Origin: UBA1479 sp038109305
GTDB lineage: Bacteria > Pseudomonadota > Alphaproteobacteria > Rhodospirillales > Casp-alpha2
Direction: 5' to 3'
Assembly (NCBI GenBank): GCA_038109305.1
Contig: JAYNIR010000015.1
Coordinates: forward strand, 1-64,000
Length of the DNA stretch: 64,000 bases
The position numbers and the translations under genes were made by a program. The notes beneath the pieces are model-generated. The model was not told the origin of the DNA, ran no database searches, and saw only the letters and a program-made list of their open reading frames with translations. Numbering within the stretch: position 1 is the first letter of the stretch; the number at the start of each line of letters is the position of its first letter. Below, piece by piece: positions 52,686 to 63,201 of the stretch.

Positions 52686-55181
52686 ATGACGAAACTTCGA
52701 CCGGCGATCCGGATCGGACTGACGGCGACCGTGGCGCTGATGGGCCTGGGGCCTGGGGCCGCACGCGCGTCGATTGAGGATTGCGCGAACCAGGGCCTGC
52801 CGCCGGCCATCCGGGTTTTTACCTGTACCGACGAGATCAACCAGGGTGTCGCCGATCCCATTCTGCTGTCGGACCTGACGGTCCACCGTGCCGAAGCCTA
52901 TGCCGCCCAGGGGTTTTTGGAAAAGGCGCTGAGCGACCTGAATCGCGCGGTTCGCCTGACCCCCCGGAGCAGAAAAGTGTTTATGGCGCGGGCGCGGGTC
53001 AACCACATCATGCGCCGCAACCAAGCCGCGCTTGTCGACACGGATGAAACGATCAGGCTGGCGCCCCGGTTTACCGAGGCGGTGGCATTTCGCGCGCGGC
53101 TGCTGTTGAGCCTGGGTCGCGCCGAAGAAGCGCTGACCGCCGCCAAAAACGCCCTTCTGATCAATCCGGATCTGGCGGAAGCATGGATATACAAAGGTTC
53201 GGCCGAAACTGAAATCGGCGAACACGATATTGCCCGCCACACGCTGGACCGGGCCGTCAATCTGGCGCCGGAAAACGGCGAAGCGTATCGCGCCAGGGGC
53301 GTCCTACTGCGCCGGTTGAATTTGTACAAACTGGCGATTGCCGACCTGGATCAGGCCGTGCGCCGCCTGACCCATCCCATGTTCAGCCTTCGCGAACGCG
53401 GGCTCGCGCATTTTCGGTCGGAGCAATATGACCTGGCCATTGCCGACTTCGGCGACTCGCTGGAACTGGCGCCGCACGATGCGGAGCTTTATGCGTTTCG
53501 CGGCCGCGCCTTCATGGCCGAAGGCCGCCTTGACCAGGCCTTCGCCGATCTGTCCCGGTCACTGGAATTGCACACCGCCAGTCCCGAGCCCTGGCACGGC
53601 CGCGCCGAGGTGCTGATGAAGCAGGGGCAACTGGCATTGGCGGTTGAAGACGTGAATCAGGCGATCGCCTTGGAGCCGCAGAGCGCGCGGCACTACCTTC
53701 TGCGCGCCAAAATTCAGTCGGCGCAACGCCGGCTGGGCTTGGCGATGGACGACTTGAACAAAGCCGTGCAGGCCGATCCCGACAATATCGACGCACGTTA
53801 TATGCGGGCGCAAAAGCATTTTGATCTGGAAAATTACGATGCGGCGATCGACGACATGGACGCCGTTCTCAAGATCGAGCCCAACAACATCGGCGCCCTG
53901 GTCAAACGCGCCCGGGTGTATCTTTTGATGTCACGCCTACAACACGCGATCCAAAGCGCATCGGCGGCATTACGCATTGACGCGGACATCGCCGAAGCCC
54001 GGCTGATCCGCGGCCTGGCCTACGGCCGGGTGAACGAAAAAGTCGCGGCGCTTGCCGACTTGGATCATCTATTGTTGCTTGACCCCAACAACGCGGAAGG
54101 ATTGGCGCGGCGCGCGGACATCCACATCGAAGCCAGCCGGTGGGCGATCGCCCACCGGGACCTGACGGCGCTGCTGGCGATCCAGCCGGAAAACCGGTCT
54201 GCGCGGCTTAATCGCGCCGTCGCGGCCCGCAATATAAACGACCTCTCCGGCGCCATCACCGATTTCACCCGTTTGCTCCAAGGGCAGCCCAACGACGCCC
54301 AGGTCTTGGCCGCCAGAGCGGAGGCCTTTCTTGCCAACGACCAAGCCAACGATGCGGCGTCGGACGCCACCGCCGCCCTGGCGCACGGCGCCGACCAGAC
54401 GGAAACATTGATCCTTCGCGGACGGGCGTTGGCAAACGTTGGCAGAACGGAAGCCGCGCTCGCGGACTTCGATCGGGCGCTGGGGCTCGATCCCTACCGC
54501 GTCGACGCCGTACGCGAACGGGCCCGCGCGCTTTTGGCCTCGGGCCGCTTGGGCGAAGCGCTCAGCGGGTATCAGAGATGGTCGGCGATGCAGCCTGGTC
54601 AGGCGGAGCCTTATCGTGTGCTCACGATGCTGCTTTTGAATGCCGGCGGCCTGGACGGCGCGGCCAAGATTTTGGCGCTTGGGCAGAAATCGGCGCCGGG
54701 CGACAATGGACTGAAAACCCTTGCGGCGGCGCTAGCGGTTGCCCAAGGCAAAACCGGTGACGCCAATAAAATGGCGTCCGAGGCACTCGCCAACAATCCG
54801 AGGTCCGCGTTCGGCTACCGGGTGCGGGCCTTTGCGTTTCTGGAACAGAGCCGGACGGTAAACGCCCGCACCGATTTCACGAAAGCGACGGAATTGTCGC
54901 CCGACGACTCCGTCGCCTGGATCGGCCTGGCCTATGCACAGTATTTATCGGGTGACAGCGAGGCGGCCCAAAAACATGTGGATCGGGCCATCGCGTTAGA
55001 CTCGACCAACGGCGAGGCCTATCTGGTCCGGGCCCGCATTCTCGAAGCCATGAGCCAGTGGGACGCGGCGAAAGCCTCGCGGCGGACCGCCTTCCGCATT
55101 GACCCGGACCTCAAGTCAGTCGTAGACAGGCCCGGCGGTTGGCGGCTTCGCAACCGCATCCGGCCGAAAGACCTCGGCTGA
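52686..55181 (+). CDS. Secreted multi-TPR protein
   Basis: 831 residues with a signal peptide (TATVALMGLGPGAARA), one or two Cys near the N-terminus (EDCANQ, FTCTDE) and then an almost uninterrupted array of roughly twenty TPRs (repeating A-L-x-x-A-x-x-L-x-P). It probably scaffolds proteins in the periplasm. No enzymatic domain is seen. It is followed after 39 bp by a TPR-sulfotransferase gene. Confidence 0.85.
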   Translation: MTKLRPAIRIGLTATVALMGLGPGAARASIEDCANQGLPPAIRVFTCTDEINQGVADPILLSDLTVHRAEAYAAQGFLEKALSDLNRAVRLTPRSRKVFMARARVNHIMRRNQAALVDTDETIRLAPRFTEAVAFRARLLLSLGRAEEALTAAKNALLINPDLAEAWIYKGSAETEIGEHDIARHTLDRAVNLAPENGEAYRARGVLLRRLNLYKLAIADLDQAVRRLTHPMFSLRERGLAHFRSEQYDLAIADFGDSLELAPHDAELYAFRGRAFMAEGRLDQAFADLSRSLELHTASPEPWHGRAEVLMKQGQLALAVEDVNQAIALEPQSARHYLLRAKIQSAQRRLGLAMDDLNKAVQADPDNIDARYMRAQKHFDLENYDAAIDDMDAVLKIEPNNIGALVKRARVYLLMSRLQHAIQSASAALRIDADIAEARLIRGLAYGRVNEKVAALADLDHLLLLDPNNAEGLARRADIHIEASRWAIAHRDLTALLAIQPENRSARLNRAVAARNINDLSGAITDFTRLLQGQPNDAQVLAARAEAFLANDQANDAASDATAALAHGADQTETLILRGRALANVGRTEAALADFDRALGLDPYRVDAVRERARALLASGRLGEALSGYQRWSAMQPGQAEPYRVLTMLLLNAGGLDGAAKILALGQKSAPGDNGLKTLAAALAVAQGKTGDANKMASEALANNPRSAFGYRVRAFAFLEQSRTVNARTDFTKATELSPDDSVAWIGLAYAQYLSGDSEAAQKHVDRAIALDSTNGEAYLVRARILEAMSQWDAAKASRRTAFRIDPDLKSVVDRPGGWRLRNRIRPKDLG

Positions 55182-55220
55182 TCTTCGCTTCACCTTCTCC
55201 GTTACCGATCCCGGGCAGAA

Positions 55221-57236
55221 ATGGACCCCGAACTGGAATTTCAGAAAGCGAACGACCTTTACCGCGCCGGCGATCTGCCAGGCACGGTAAAGACGCTGGC
55301 GTCGCTTGCAGAGGCGGTGCCGGATCACCCTGAAATCCTGCATTTCCTGTCGGTCGCGCAGTTGCAGTCCGGCGATTCGCAGGAGGCTTCCGTCAATCTG
55401 AAACGCATCACGGAACTGAAACCGAACTGGGCTGGCGGCTTTGACCTGTACGGCGTCGCGCTCCGCCAGTCCGGCCGGCTTGAGGCTGCGGAACGGCAAT
55501 TGCGAAAAGCCGTCCGGCTGGACCCGGACTTCGCACAGGCCCATTACAATCTGGGGAACGTTTACCGCGACCAGCGGCGGTATTCCGAAGCCGCCAAATC
55601 CTTCAACAAGGCGGTTTTGATAAACCCTGATTATGCGGATGCATATTTCAATCAGGGTGAAGCGCTTTGTAACCTGGGCAGGCTTGCGGAAGCATCGGCA
55701 GCCTACCAAAGCATCGTCCAACGCAATCCCGGCGATGTTGAAGCGGTGCTGAAACTTGCCGAAACCCTGATCCTGCGAAACATGCACCATGCGGCGCAGT
55801 CGACTCTTGAAATCGCCTCGGAGTCCAACCCCACGCATCCGGCCGTGCTGGACATGCTGGCCCAGGTCTACCAGCGGACCGGCAACCACGCCGCCGCTAT
55901 CGGTCACCTGGACCGGTTGATCGGTATCGTCGGTGAACAGCCGGCGTTGCTCCGCGACAAGGCCGCCGCACTGCGCGCCCAGGGCGATGTCGCAGGCGCC
56001 GTCGCCATCGCAGAACATGCCGTCGGCCTGAACCCGGATGACGCCGACAGCCTGTTTCATCTGGCATATTTGTTGGAACGACTGAACCGGGTGGACGAAG
56101 CCCGCGAAACCGTGGACCGGGGCATCGCAATCGACGGCGGGCATTCGGGACTGGCGCTGGTGGGCGCCAGGCTCGACCGGCGCGCGGGCAACCCGCAGGC
56201 CGGGATCGACCGGCTTAAGGCGCTTTCCGCCGATGTTATGGAAACGTCCCCCGCCACGTCGGAAATTTATTTCGAACTGGGGATGCTGTACGAACAGCTT
56301 GACCGGCCGGGCGACGCCATCGAAAACCTGACGCTCGGCAATCGTGCGATGATTGAAGACGAGGAATTCCTGAACCGGCTCAAGGGACGGTCGTCAGACT
56401 ATCTTGAAAAAATTGACCGGGCGTTTTCGGCGCTCAACGGGCAGGCGCCCGCCCCTGCCCGGCAGGAGGGGAAACAGCCGATTTTCGTCATCGGATTTCC
56501 GCGCTCGGGCACGACGCTGTTGGATCAGGTGCTGGACGCCCATCCGGGGATGCAGGTTCTGGAAGAACAGCCGACGCTTTCCACCGTGCGCGACCGGTTG
56601 ATTGCCGACAGCGGCTTTCCTGAAAACCTGTTCGATCTGAGCAATCAACAACTGGCGGACATGCGCGGCGTATATTTCGCGGCCGTCGATCAATGCATCG
56701 AACGGGAACCCGGCACCCGCATCGTCGACAAGATGCCGCTGAACATCATGGATGCGGGGCTGATCAACCGTCTGTTCCCCGGCGCGCAGTTTATTCTGGC
56801 GCTGCGCCATCCGTGTGACGTCTGCCTGAGTTGCTTCATGCAGCCGTTCGAACTTAACGATGCGATGGCGCATTTCACCACACTGCCGGACACGGTCGCC
56901 TTTTACGGCCGGGTCATGGACCTGTGGCGCCGGCAGCGGGACGTCCTGCCGCTCGACGTCTTCGAGGTGCGGTACGAAGACCTGACCCGGGACCTGGCGC
57001 CCGTCGCGCGGGGGCTCTTGGAATTTCTCGGCCTGCCGTGGGACGACGCGGTGCTTGACCCTACCGGTCACGCCCGGTCCAAGGGATACATCGGCACTTC
57101 CAGCTATCATCAGGTGGTGGAACAGATCAACACCCGCGCAGTCAACCGGTGGCGCAAGTTCGAGCTGCATATGACCCCGTTCCTGCCGAAGCTCCGGGCG
57201 CATATCCACGGATTCGGATACGACACCGGCGCCTGA
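55221..57236 (+). CDS. TPR-sulfotransferase fusion protein
   Basis: 671 residues. About ten TPRs occupy residues 1-400. The C-terminal 250 residues form a PAPS-dependent sulfotransferase with the 5'-phosphosulfate loop IGFPRSGTTLLDQVL and the 3'-phosphate region LRHPCDVCLSCFM, ending YHQVVEQINTRAVNRW. No signal peptide, so cytoplasmic. This architecture is common in alphaproteobacteria. The acceptor (glycan, peptide or lipid) is unknown. Confidence 0.9.
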   Translation: MDPELEFQKANDLYRAGDLPGTVKTLASLAEAVPDHPEILHFLSVAQLQSGDSQEASVNLKRITELKPNWAGGFDLYGVALRQSGRLEAAERQLRKAVRLDPDFAQAHYNLGNVYRDQRRYSEAAKSFNKAVLINPDYADAYFNQGEALCNLGRLAEASAAYQSIVQRNPGDVEAVLKLAETLILRNMHHAAQSTLEIASESNPTHPAVLDMLAQVYQRTGNHAAAIGHLDRLIGIVGEQPALLRDKAAALRAQGDVAGAVAIAEHAVGLNPDDADSLFHLAYLLERLNRVDEARETVDRGIAIDGGHSGLALVGARLDRRAGNPQAGIDRLKALSADVMETSPATSEIYFELGMLYEQLDRPGDAIENLTLGNRAMIEDEEFLNRLKGRSSDYLEKIDRAFSALNGQAPAPARQEGKQPIFVIGFPRSGTTLLDQVLDAHPGMQVLEEQPTLSTVRDRLIADSGFPENLFDLSNQQLADMRGVYFAAVDQCIEREPGTRIVDKMPLNIMDAGLINRLFPGAQFILALRHPCDVCLSCFMQPFELNDAMAHFTTLPDTVAFYGRVMDLWRRQRDVLPLDVFEVRYEDLTRDLAPVARGLLEFLGLPWDDAVLDPTGHARSKGYIGTSSYHQVVEQINTRAVNRWRKFELHMTPFLPKLRAHIHGFGYDTGA

Positions 57237-57399
57237 GCACCCGGAAAGGCCCCGATCGGCGCGGTTCCCGGCCGGGGGCTTCATCAGGCGCGGAAAGACT
57301 GGTATTTTCACCCTTTCGGCACCACATTAACCGTCAAACCCATCATGCATCGCGCGCCCGGCGCCCCGCTGGAAGGGCGCACTTTGGACCCGAGAGACC

Positions 57400-59115
57400 A
57401 TGCGGAAATATTTCAATATCGACCTCAAGACCAAATCCATCGAAACCGAAGAACTGATCGGTGAGGACATCGCCCGGGCCGGCCGGTACCGGATCGCCAA
57501 GACCCTGGTCGACCGGGGGCTGGCCGCCATCGACCCGCTCAGCCCGGAAAATCCCTTTGTCATTTCGGCCGGGCCGTTCGCGGGATCGAACTTTTCCAAC
57601 GGCAACCGCATTTCCGTCGGATGCAAAAGCCCGCTGACCGGCGGCATCAAGGAATCCAACGGCGGCGGCACGATGGCGTTTGCGATGGGGCAGTTGGGCA
57701 TTGCCGGGATGACGTTGAACAATGCGTCCGACGATTGGGTCGTGATTCGCATTTCGCTCGACGGGTCGATCACCTTCGAGGACGCGACGCCTTACATGGG
57801 AAAGGGCGTGTTCGAGGCCGCCAAGCTGCTGCATGAAAAATACGGCGACAAGGTCTCGCTCGGCATCACCAGCCCGGTCGCGGAATACGGCGGGCTGCTC
57901 GGCGGCGTCGTGTTTACCGACCCGGAAGGGCGGCCGACTCGCATCTGCGCGCGGGGCGGCGTCGGCGCTGTGTTGGCGTCGAAAAAGGTCAAGGCCATTG
58001 TCTGCGACAAGAACAAGATGCCCGACTTCCACGACCGCAAAAAATTCATGCAGTCGCTTAAGGTTTACGGCAACAAGATCAAGGATGACCCGGCGACGCA
58101 GAACTTAGGGGCCCGCGGCACCGCCATGGTCGCCGACGTGATCAATCACTTGGGCGGTCTGCCGGTTGCGAACTTCCGCCAGGGCGCGCAGGTCGATACG
58201 TCCAAGGGCGAGGTTTTGAAAATCGGCGGCGATTTCATTCGCGAACAGAACATCGCCCGCGGCGGCGAACCGACGCACGCCTGCATGCCGGGTTGCCTGA
58301 TCCGGTGTTCCAACGTCTATCACGACGAAGACGGCAAGGAACTGGTCGCCCCCATCGAATATGAGACCATCGGCCTGATGGGATCGAACTGCGGGCTGAC
58401 CCATCCGGACCAGATCGCGCGGGTCAATGCGGTCGCCAACGACCTGGCCATCGACACCATCGAAACCGGCGCGCTTTTGGGCGCCATGATGGATGCGGGG
58501 CTGGGCCCGTACGGCGACGAAAACTTCATGCTTGAGGCGCTGGCCGACATACGCGACGGCAACGAACGCGGCAAAATCCTGGCCCAGGGCACGGCCCGGG
58601 TCGGCGAGCATTACGGCATCACGCGCCTGCCGATCATCAAGAAACAGGCGATCAGCGCCTATGACCCCCGGGTCATCGAAGTGACCGGCATTTCCATGAT
58701 GCTGACGGCCCAGGGCGCCGACCACACGACGGGCAACCTGCCGGCCTTTGAATGCACCGGCAAGTCGACGGAAGAACTGGCGCTTGAAAGCCTGAACATT
58801 CAGGCCAAGTGCGCGGCGGTCGACTCACTCGGCATCTGCGTGTTCGGCCGTTCCGTCCACAACGCAGAGCCGGAACTGATCATCGACGCCATCAACGACG
58901 CCCACGGCACGGACCTGAAGCCGGAATTTTTCGACCGGCTGGGTAAGGAGACCCTGGCGCTTGAAGAACAGTTCAACAAGGCCGCCGGGTTCGGTGTCGA
59001 AGACGACGAACTGCCGGACTTTTTCTATCAGGAGCCCCTGGCCCCGACCATGAAGATGGCCCGCCACCACGCGCACGAGGTCAACCAGATCCGCAACCGG
59101 TGGTTCGGCAACTGA
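57400..59115 (+). CDS. Aldehyde:ferredoxin oxidoreductase family tungsto/molybdo-enzyme
   Basis: 571 residues, a little short of archaeal AOR. The N-terminal domain has SAGPFAGSNFSNGNRISVGCKSPLTGG and GGTMAFAMGQLGIAGM. Cluster Cys appear in HACMPGCLIRCSN (C-x3-C-x3-C, where Pyrococcus AOR has C-x2-C-x3-C) with the fourth in LGICVFGRS. The family oxidises aldehydes or reduces acids with a tungsten or molybdenum bis-pterin cofactor. Substrate and electron partner are unknown. It leads a four-gene plus-strand run. Confidence 0.9.
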   Translation: MRKYFNIDLKTKSIETEELIGEDIARAGRYRIAKTLVDRGLAAIDPLSPENPFVISAGPFAGSNFSNGNRISVGCKSPLTGGIKESNGGGTMAFAMGQLGIAGMTLNNASDDWVVIRISLDGSITFEDATPYMGKGVFEAAKLLHEKYGDKVSLGITSPVAEYGGLLGGVVFTDPEGRPTRICARGGVGAVLASKKVKAIVCDKNKMPDFHDRKKFMQSLKVYGNKIKDDPATQNLGARGTAMVADVINHLGGLPVANFRQGAQVDTSKGEVLKIGGDFIREQNIARGGEPTHACMPGCLIRCSNVYHDEDGKELVAPIEYETIGLMGSNCGLTHPDQIARVNAVANDLAIDTIETGALLGAMMDAGLGPYGDENFMLEALADIRDGNERGKILAQGTARVGEHYGITRLPIIKKQAISAYDPRVIEVTGISMMLTAQGADHTTGNLPAFECTGKSTEELALESLNIQAKCAAVDSLGICVFGRSVHNAEPELIIDAINDAHGTDLKPEFFDRLGKETLALEEQFNKAAGFGVEDDELPDFFYQEPLAPTMKMARHHAHEVNQIRNRWFGN

Positions 59116-59137
59116 TGCCGGGCCGCCGCATCCTGCC

Positions 59138-60004
59138 GTGATCGACCTGATCATCCGGCCGAGGGAACATGACATCGGTGGGCTTATCGTCCGCCGCGTC
59201 CTGCCTTTTCGTGAGCGTCGCTCGGTCGGCCCCTTCGTGTTTTTCGACCATTTCGGCCCGGCCGTGTTCCCGGCGGGCGAAGGGCTCGACGTGCGGCCGC
59301 ATCCGCACATCGGGCTTGCGACCATCACCTATTTGTACGACGGCGTGATTCAGCACCGGGACAGCCTGGGCAATGACCAGCCGATCCGCCCGGGCGAGGT
59401 CAACTGGATGACCGCCGGGCGCGGCATCGTCCACTCGGAACGCACGCCCGAGGACGAGCGCGCGCGGGACAGCGGGATTTTCGGCCTGCAGGCCTGGGCC
59501 GCCCTGCCGGTGGCGGAGGCGGAAGCGGAGCCCAGCTTCGTCCACTTCCCGGCGTCGGACCTGCCGGAATGGGCGGCAGACGGTTTCCGCATCCGGCTGA
59601 TCGCGGGTAAATTGCTGGGCCACGAAAGCCCGGTCAAAACTTTTTCCGAACTGTTTTACGCGGACCTGCGGCTTGCCCCCGGCGGGTCGTTCGTGCTGCC
59701 GCCGGACCACGCGGAGCGCGCCGTCCACAACGCCGAAGGCCGGGTGACGGTCGGCGGCGAAACGCTTACCCAAGGCGAGATGGCGGTGCTTCGGCCGGGT
59801 TCGGACACGCCCCTTGAGGCCGACCCCGGCGGCGAGGCCAAGGTGATCCTTTTGGGGGGTGCCGCGCTCGACGGGGCCCGGACGATCTGGTGGAACTTCG
59901 TCAGCCATTCGGCGGAGCGGATCCAGCAAGCCAAGGACGATTGGAAAAACGGCCGATTTGCGCCCGTGCCCGGCGACGCGGAGTTCATTCCCCTCCCCGA
60001 TTAG
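59138..60004 (+). CDS. Pirin family protein
   Basis: 288 residues from the GTG at 59138, 22 bp after the oxidoreductase gene. Bicupin fold with metal ligands in RPHPHIGLATITYLYDG, HRDSLGN and GIVHSERTP. Bacterial pirins have been described as quercetinase-like dioxygenases or metabolic regulators. Co-transcription suggests a link to the AOR, but the substrate is unknown. Confidence 0.9.
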   Translation: MIDLIIRPREHDIGGLIVRRVLPFRERRSVGPFVFFDHFGPAVFPAGEGLDVRPHPHIGLATITYLYDGVIQHRDSLGNDQPIRPGEVNWMTAGRGIVHSERTPEDERARDSGIFGLQAWAALPVAEAEAEPSFVHFPASDLPEWAADGFRIRLIAGKLLGHESPVKTFSELFYADLRLAPGGSFVLPPDHAERAVHNAEGRVTVGGETLTQGEMAVLRPGSDTPLEADPGGEAKVILLGGAALDGARTIWWNFVSHSAERIQQAKDDWKNGRFAPVPGDAEFIPLPD

Positions 60005-60072
60005 GCGGCCCGGGCGTATACTCAGGCTCGCCGGGCCGGAGCCCGGCCAGCCACCGTCGAGGGAGCGCTAAG

Positions 60073-60855
60073 ATGACCCGTTTCCTGATTCCCGCCTTCC
60101 TGTTTCTGCTGTGCGCCGCGTCGGCCCGGGCCGACGTGGTCGACGTCAAAACCCGCGACACGCAAATCCGCATTCTGATCGAAGGGCCGGACAAGCCGAG
60201 CCACGTGGTCACCATCTTCGCCGGCGGCCACGGCGCCGTCGGCATCGACAATGCCGGCGAAATCGGCAAGATGCGCGGCAACTTCGCCGTCCGCACCCGG
60301 GCGATGCTGCAGGCCCACGGCATGGCGACGGTGGTGCTCGCGGCGCCGGACGACATGTCCAGCCTGAAGGACCGGCGCAATACGGACGAGTACGCAACCG
60401 ATGTCGAAAGCGTCATGGCCTATCTGCGCGGCCGTTTCCCCGGCACGCCGATCTGGATGCACGGCACCAGCCGTAGCACGATATCGATCACCATGACCGT
60501 GCCGAAATTCAAATCCGCCGCCAACCGCCCCGACGGGATCGTTTTGTCTGCGTCGGTGACCGAACCGACCAACAGCGGCGGCGAGCACGTGATGAAGGCG
60601 AAGCTCGGCGCGATCACCGGCGCCGTGTTGGTCGCCCACCACAAGGACGATCCCTGTTACGTGACCCCGCCCGCGGGCGCCGAACGGCTGTTGAACGCCC
60701 TGACGGCGGCGAAACCGAAGAAACTAATGATGCTCGAAGGCGGCGGTCAGAACGCGCGGGGCGGCGACTGCGGTGCAAAAGCCCAACACGGCTTTGTCGA
60801 CATGGAACAAGAAGCCATCGACGCCATGGCCGGATGGATTAAGTCGGTCAAATGA
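60073..60855 (+). CDS. Secreted alpha/beta hydrolase-like protein
   Basis: 260 residues from the ATG at 60073, with a signal peptide (IPAFLFLLCAASARA). Core: VTIFAGGHGAVG, the nucleophile region WMHGTSRST, HHKDDPC with a likely acid, and a terminal KAQHGFVDM with a possible catalytic His. A Cys pair (DDPCYVT, GGDCGAK) could form a disulfide. A periplasmic esterase or similar. Its stop overlaps the next start (ATGA). Confidence 0.78.
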   Translation: MTRFLIPAFLFLLCAASARADVVDVKTRDTQIRILIEGPDKPSHVVTIFAGGHGAVGIDNAGEIGKMRGNFAVRTRAMLQAHGMATVVLAAPDDMSSLKDRRNTDEYATDVESVMAYLRGRFPGTPIWMHGTSRSTISITMTVPKFKSAANRPDGIVLSASVTEPTNSGGEHVMKAKLGAITGAVLVAHHKDDPCYVTPPAGAERLLNALTAAKPKKLMMLEGGGQNARGGDCGAKAQHGFVDMEQEAIDAMAGWIKSVK

Positions 60856-61682
60856 CGGACGCTGAGCCCATGACGTTCAAGGACCGGATCGGCATTGACG
60901 TCGGCCGCCGCCTGGCGCTCGAAGACGCGATCGAGTGGGCGGACACAAATGCTGTCCGGTTCATCGACACGCAGATCGACATCGCCCCCAACGCGCTTGA
61001 AACCTTCGGCGATGCCCGGTGCGGGCCGATCCGGGATCGTCTGTCGGAAACCGGCGTGACCTTGGGCCTGCATACCCTTTCTGCCGTCAACATCGCAGAA
61101 GTGTCACCGTTTCTGCGCGACGCGGCGGATCAGTACCTGCGGGCCTACATCGACGCCGCCCGGCGGCTCGGCGCCGAGTGGGTCGAAGTCCATGCCGGAT
61201 ACCACTTCACATCGGACCGGGACCTGCGCATGGCGGCGGGGCGGGAGCGCCTGAAGCACGCCGTCGGCTATGCCGAGGAACAAGGCGTCCTGTTGTCGCT
61301 TGAAAACATGAACTGGGAGCCCGACCTGGCGGAGGTCCATTACCTGGGCCATACGGTCGAAGAGTGCCTTTATTACTTCGACGCCATCCAATCGGACCAT
61401 CTGCGATGGTCGTTCACCATCAACCACGCGACCCTGGTGCCCGAAGGTATCACGGGATTTCTGGACGCCATGCCGATGACGCGGCTTCACGAAGTGCGGT
61501 TGGCCGACAGCAATGGCGAATACGAGCTGCACATGCAGCCGGGCGACGGGATCATCGATTTTCGGGATACCTTTCGGCGCATCGAAGGAGCCGGATTCCG
61601 GGGCCATTACATGAGCGCCTACGGATCGCTGGACGCGATGCTGAAAGGCCGCGACTATCTGGTCTCAACCTGCGCGCCGTAA
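60852..61682 (+). CDS. Xylose isomerase-like TIM-barrel protein
   Basis: 276 residues starting at the ATGA overlap. AP endonuclease 2/sugar isomerase fold: RFIDTQIDIAP, VEVHAGYHFTSD, LSLENMNWEP, FTINHATLVP, HEVRLADSNGEYE, with metal-binding His/Glu/Asp at the expected strand ends. Epimerase or isomerase activity on a sugar-like substrate is likely. The substrate is unknown. Confidence 0.85.
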   Translation: MTDAEPMTFKDRIGIDVGRRLALEDAIEWADTNAVRFIDTQIDIAPNALETFGDARCGPIRDRLSETGVTLGLHTLSAVNIAEVSPFLRDAADQYLRAYIDAARRLGAEWVEVHAGYHFTSDRDLRMAAGRERLKHAVGYAEEQGVLLSLENMNWEPDLAEVHYLGHTVEECLYYFDAIQSDHLRWSFTINHATLVPEGITGFLDAMPMTRLHEVRLADSNGEYELHMQPGDGIIDFRDTFRRIEGAGFRGHYMSAYGSLDAMLKGRDYLVSTCAP

Positions 61683-61720
61683 CGAAAACCCGGCGGCCCC
61701 GGCCGGCCGGGGTCAAACCG

Positions 61721-63118
61721 TCAAAGCCCCGATCGTTCGGACCAGTTACCTTCCGGCAGTTGTTCCGCCCGCTGCTTGACCCGCGCCGCATCGGCGCCCC
61801 GGCCGAGCGCATCCAGGATTGTGCTTTTCAGCATCAGTGACGCCCGGTTCGCCGCCTGCAGTTTTAAGGCCCGGTCGACGGACGACAGCGCCTTTTCATG
61901 ATCGTGGCGCATGTAGTGCACCATCGCCAAATTGTGATGGACCTTCTGATATCCGGGGTCGATGGCTCGCGCCCGTTGGAAATGGCTGACCGCCGCATCC
62001 AGGTCGCCGTTCTTCGCCAGCACCACGCCCAGGTCGTCGTGGGCTTCGGCGTTGTTTTCGTCAAGGTCCACGGCTTTTTCCAAATCCTCGCGGGCATTGG
62101 CGAAATCGCGGTTCCAGATGTGTCGGACGCCGCGTTTGGTATACGCCAGGGAACTGCCCGGATGACGTTTGATGTAGACGCCCAGGTCGCGGATACCGTC
62201 TTCCAGCTTGCCGGCCCGGCCGAGCGCCATGCCGCGCCCGAAGTAGGCGGCGTCGATGGTATCGTCGAGCTTTAAGGCGGTGTTGAAATCGGCGATCGCG
62301 GCGTCGAATTTTTCAAGCAAAAAGTATTCCCGCCCGCGAAAGGCATAGAGCTTCGCGTTGTTGGGCTCCGTCGCGATGCCTGCGGACAGGCGGTCGATCC
62401 GCCAGCGGAGCGAGGCCTCGTTGTCGTCGTCGCCTTGCCCGGCGCGCGATGCATCGGTCAGGCCGGGCACCCGGTCAACGGGGTTGAACAGGTCGTCGGC
62501 GCGAAGCGGCAAAAAACCGAAACAGGCGACGTAAAGATCGGCGGGGACTTCTTCCGGGTCGGGCGGCAACTGATAATCGTCGAGCGATATATCGACCTTC
62601 TTATCGAAGTGTTCGCCGCGGCAGGTTTCGTAAATGATGATCCCCGACGCATCGAACTGGCGGAACGCCCACAGGTCCGCATCCCGGTAATGGACACTGA
62701 TGTTCGTGTGCATGGGCGCGTTACGGTATTTCGGCAGGTAGGCCACCCGGTAATCCAAATTGACCCGGCCCTTGGCGTCATAAAAATAAACTTCGACCGT
62801 GTGCAGGTTATCGGGTTTTTCACGTTCCCACTGGACGGAGCTGAGCAGCCGCCCGTCGGATTTTAGCCGTACGTCGACCTGACGATAAAAATTTGGGTGG
62901 TTGCCGTAACCGCCAAAGCGTTCTTCGATCCGCACATCGGGCCTGGATTTCCAGTGCTGATGAATGGCGAGCAACCGCCTAGCGAATTGGTTCCATTCGC
63001 GGACCTGGTCGTGATTTTCCTGAAGCTGCCCGGCGGCAGCAGGCGCGAAGGGCATGGCGACGGCCATCAAGACAGCGGCGGCGGATAAGACAATCGGCCT
63101 CACGGGAACACCCCCCAA
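61721..63118 (-). CDS. Secreted TPR protein with N-terminal beta-rich domain
   Basis: 465 residues with a signal peptide (IVLSAAAVLMAVAMPFAPAAA). Residues 30-215 form an unrecognised domain rich in aromatic residues (RFGGYGNHPNFYRQVDVRL, HTNISVHYRDADLWAF) with two Cys (YETCRGEHF, YVACFG). The C-terminal half has about six TPRs. Probably periplasmic. Function unknown. Confidence 0.8.
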   Translation of the reverse strand: MGGVPVRPIVLSAAAVLMAVAMPFAPAAAGQLQENHDQVREWNQFARRLLAIHQHWKSRPDVRIEERFGGYGNHPNFYRQVDVRLKSDGRLLSSVQWEREKPDNLHTVEVYFYDAKGRVNLDYRVAYLPKYRNAPMHTNISVHYRDADLWAFRQFDASGIIIYETCRGEHFDKKVDISLDDYQLPPDPEEVPADLYVACFGFLPLRADDLFNPVDRVPGLTDASRAGQGDDDNEASLRWRIDRLSAGIATEPNNAKLYAFRGREYFLLEKFDAAIADFNTALKLDDTIDAAYFGRGMALGRAGKLEDGIRDLGVYIKRHPGSSLAYTKRGVRHIWNRDFANAREDLEKAVDLDENNAEAHDDLGVVLAKNGDLDAAVSHFQRARAIDPGYQKVHHNLAMVHYMRHDHEKALSSVDRALKLQAANRASLMLKSTILDALGRGADAARVKQRAEQLPEGNWSERSGL

Positions 63119-63201
63119 TCATCAATGCGGCCGCATTATACCTCGTGGCCGGCTCCCGCCCTATTAGGGACATCCCTAATGGCCGGGGCCAATCATCCGG
63201 A

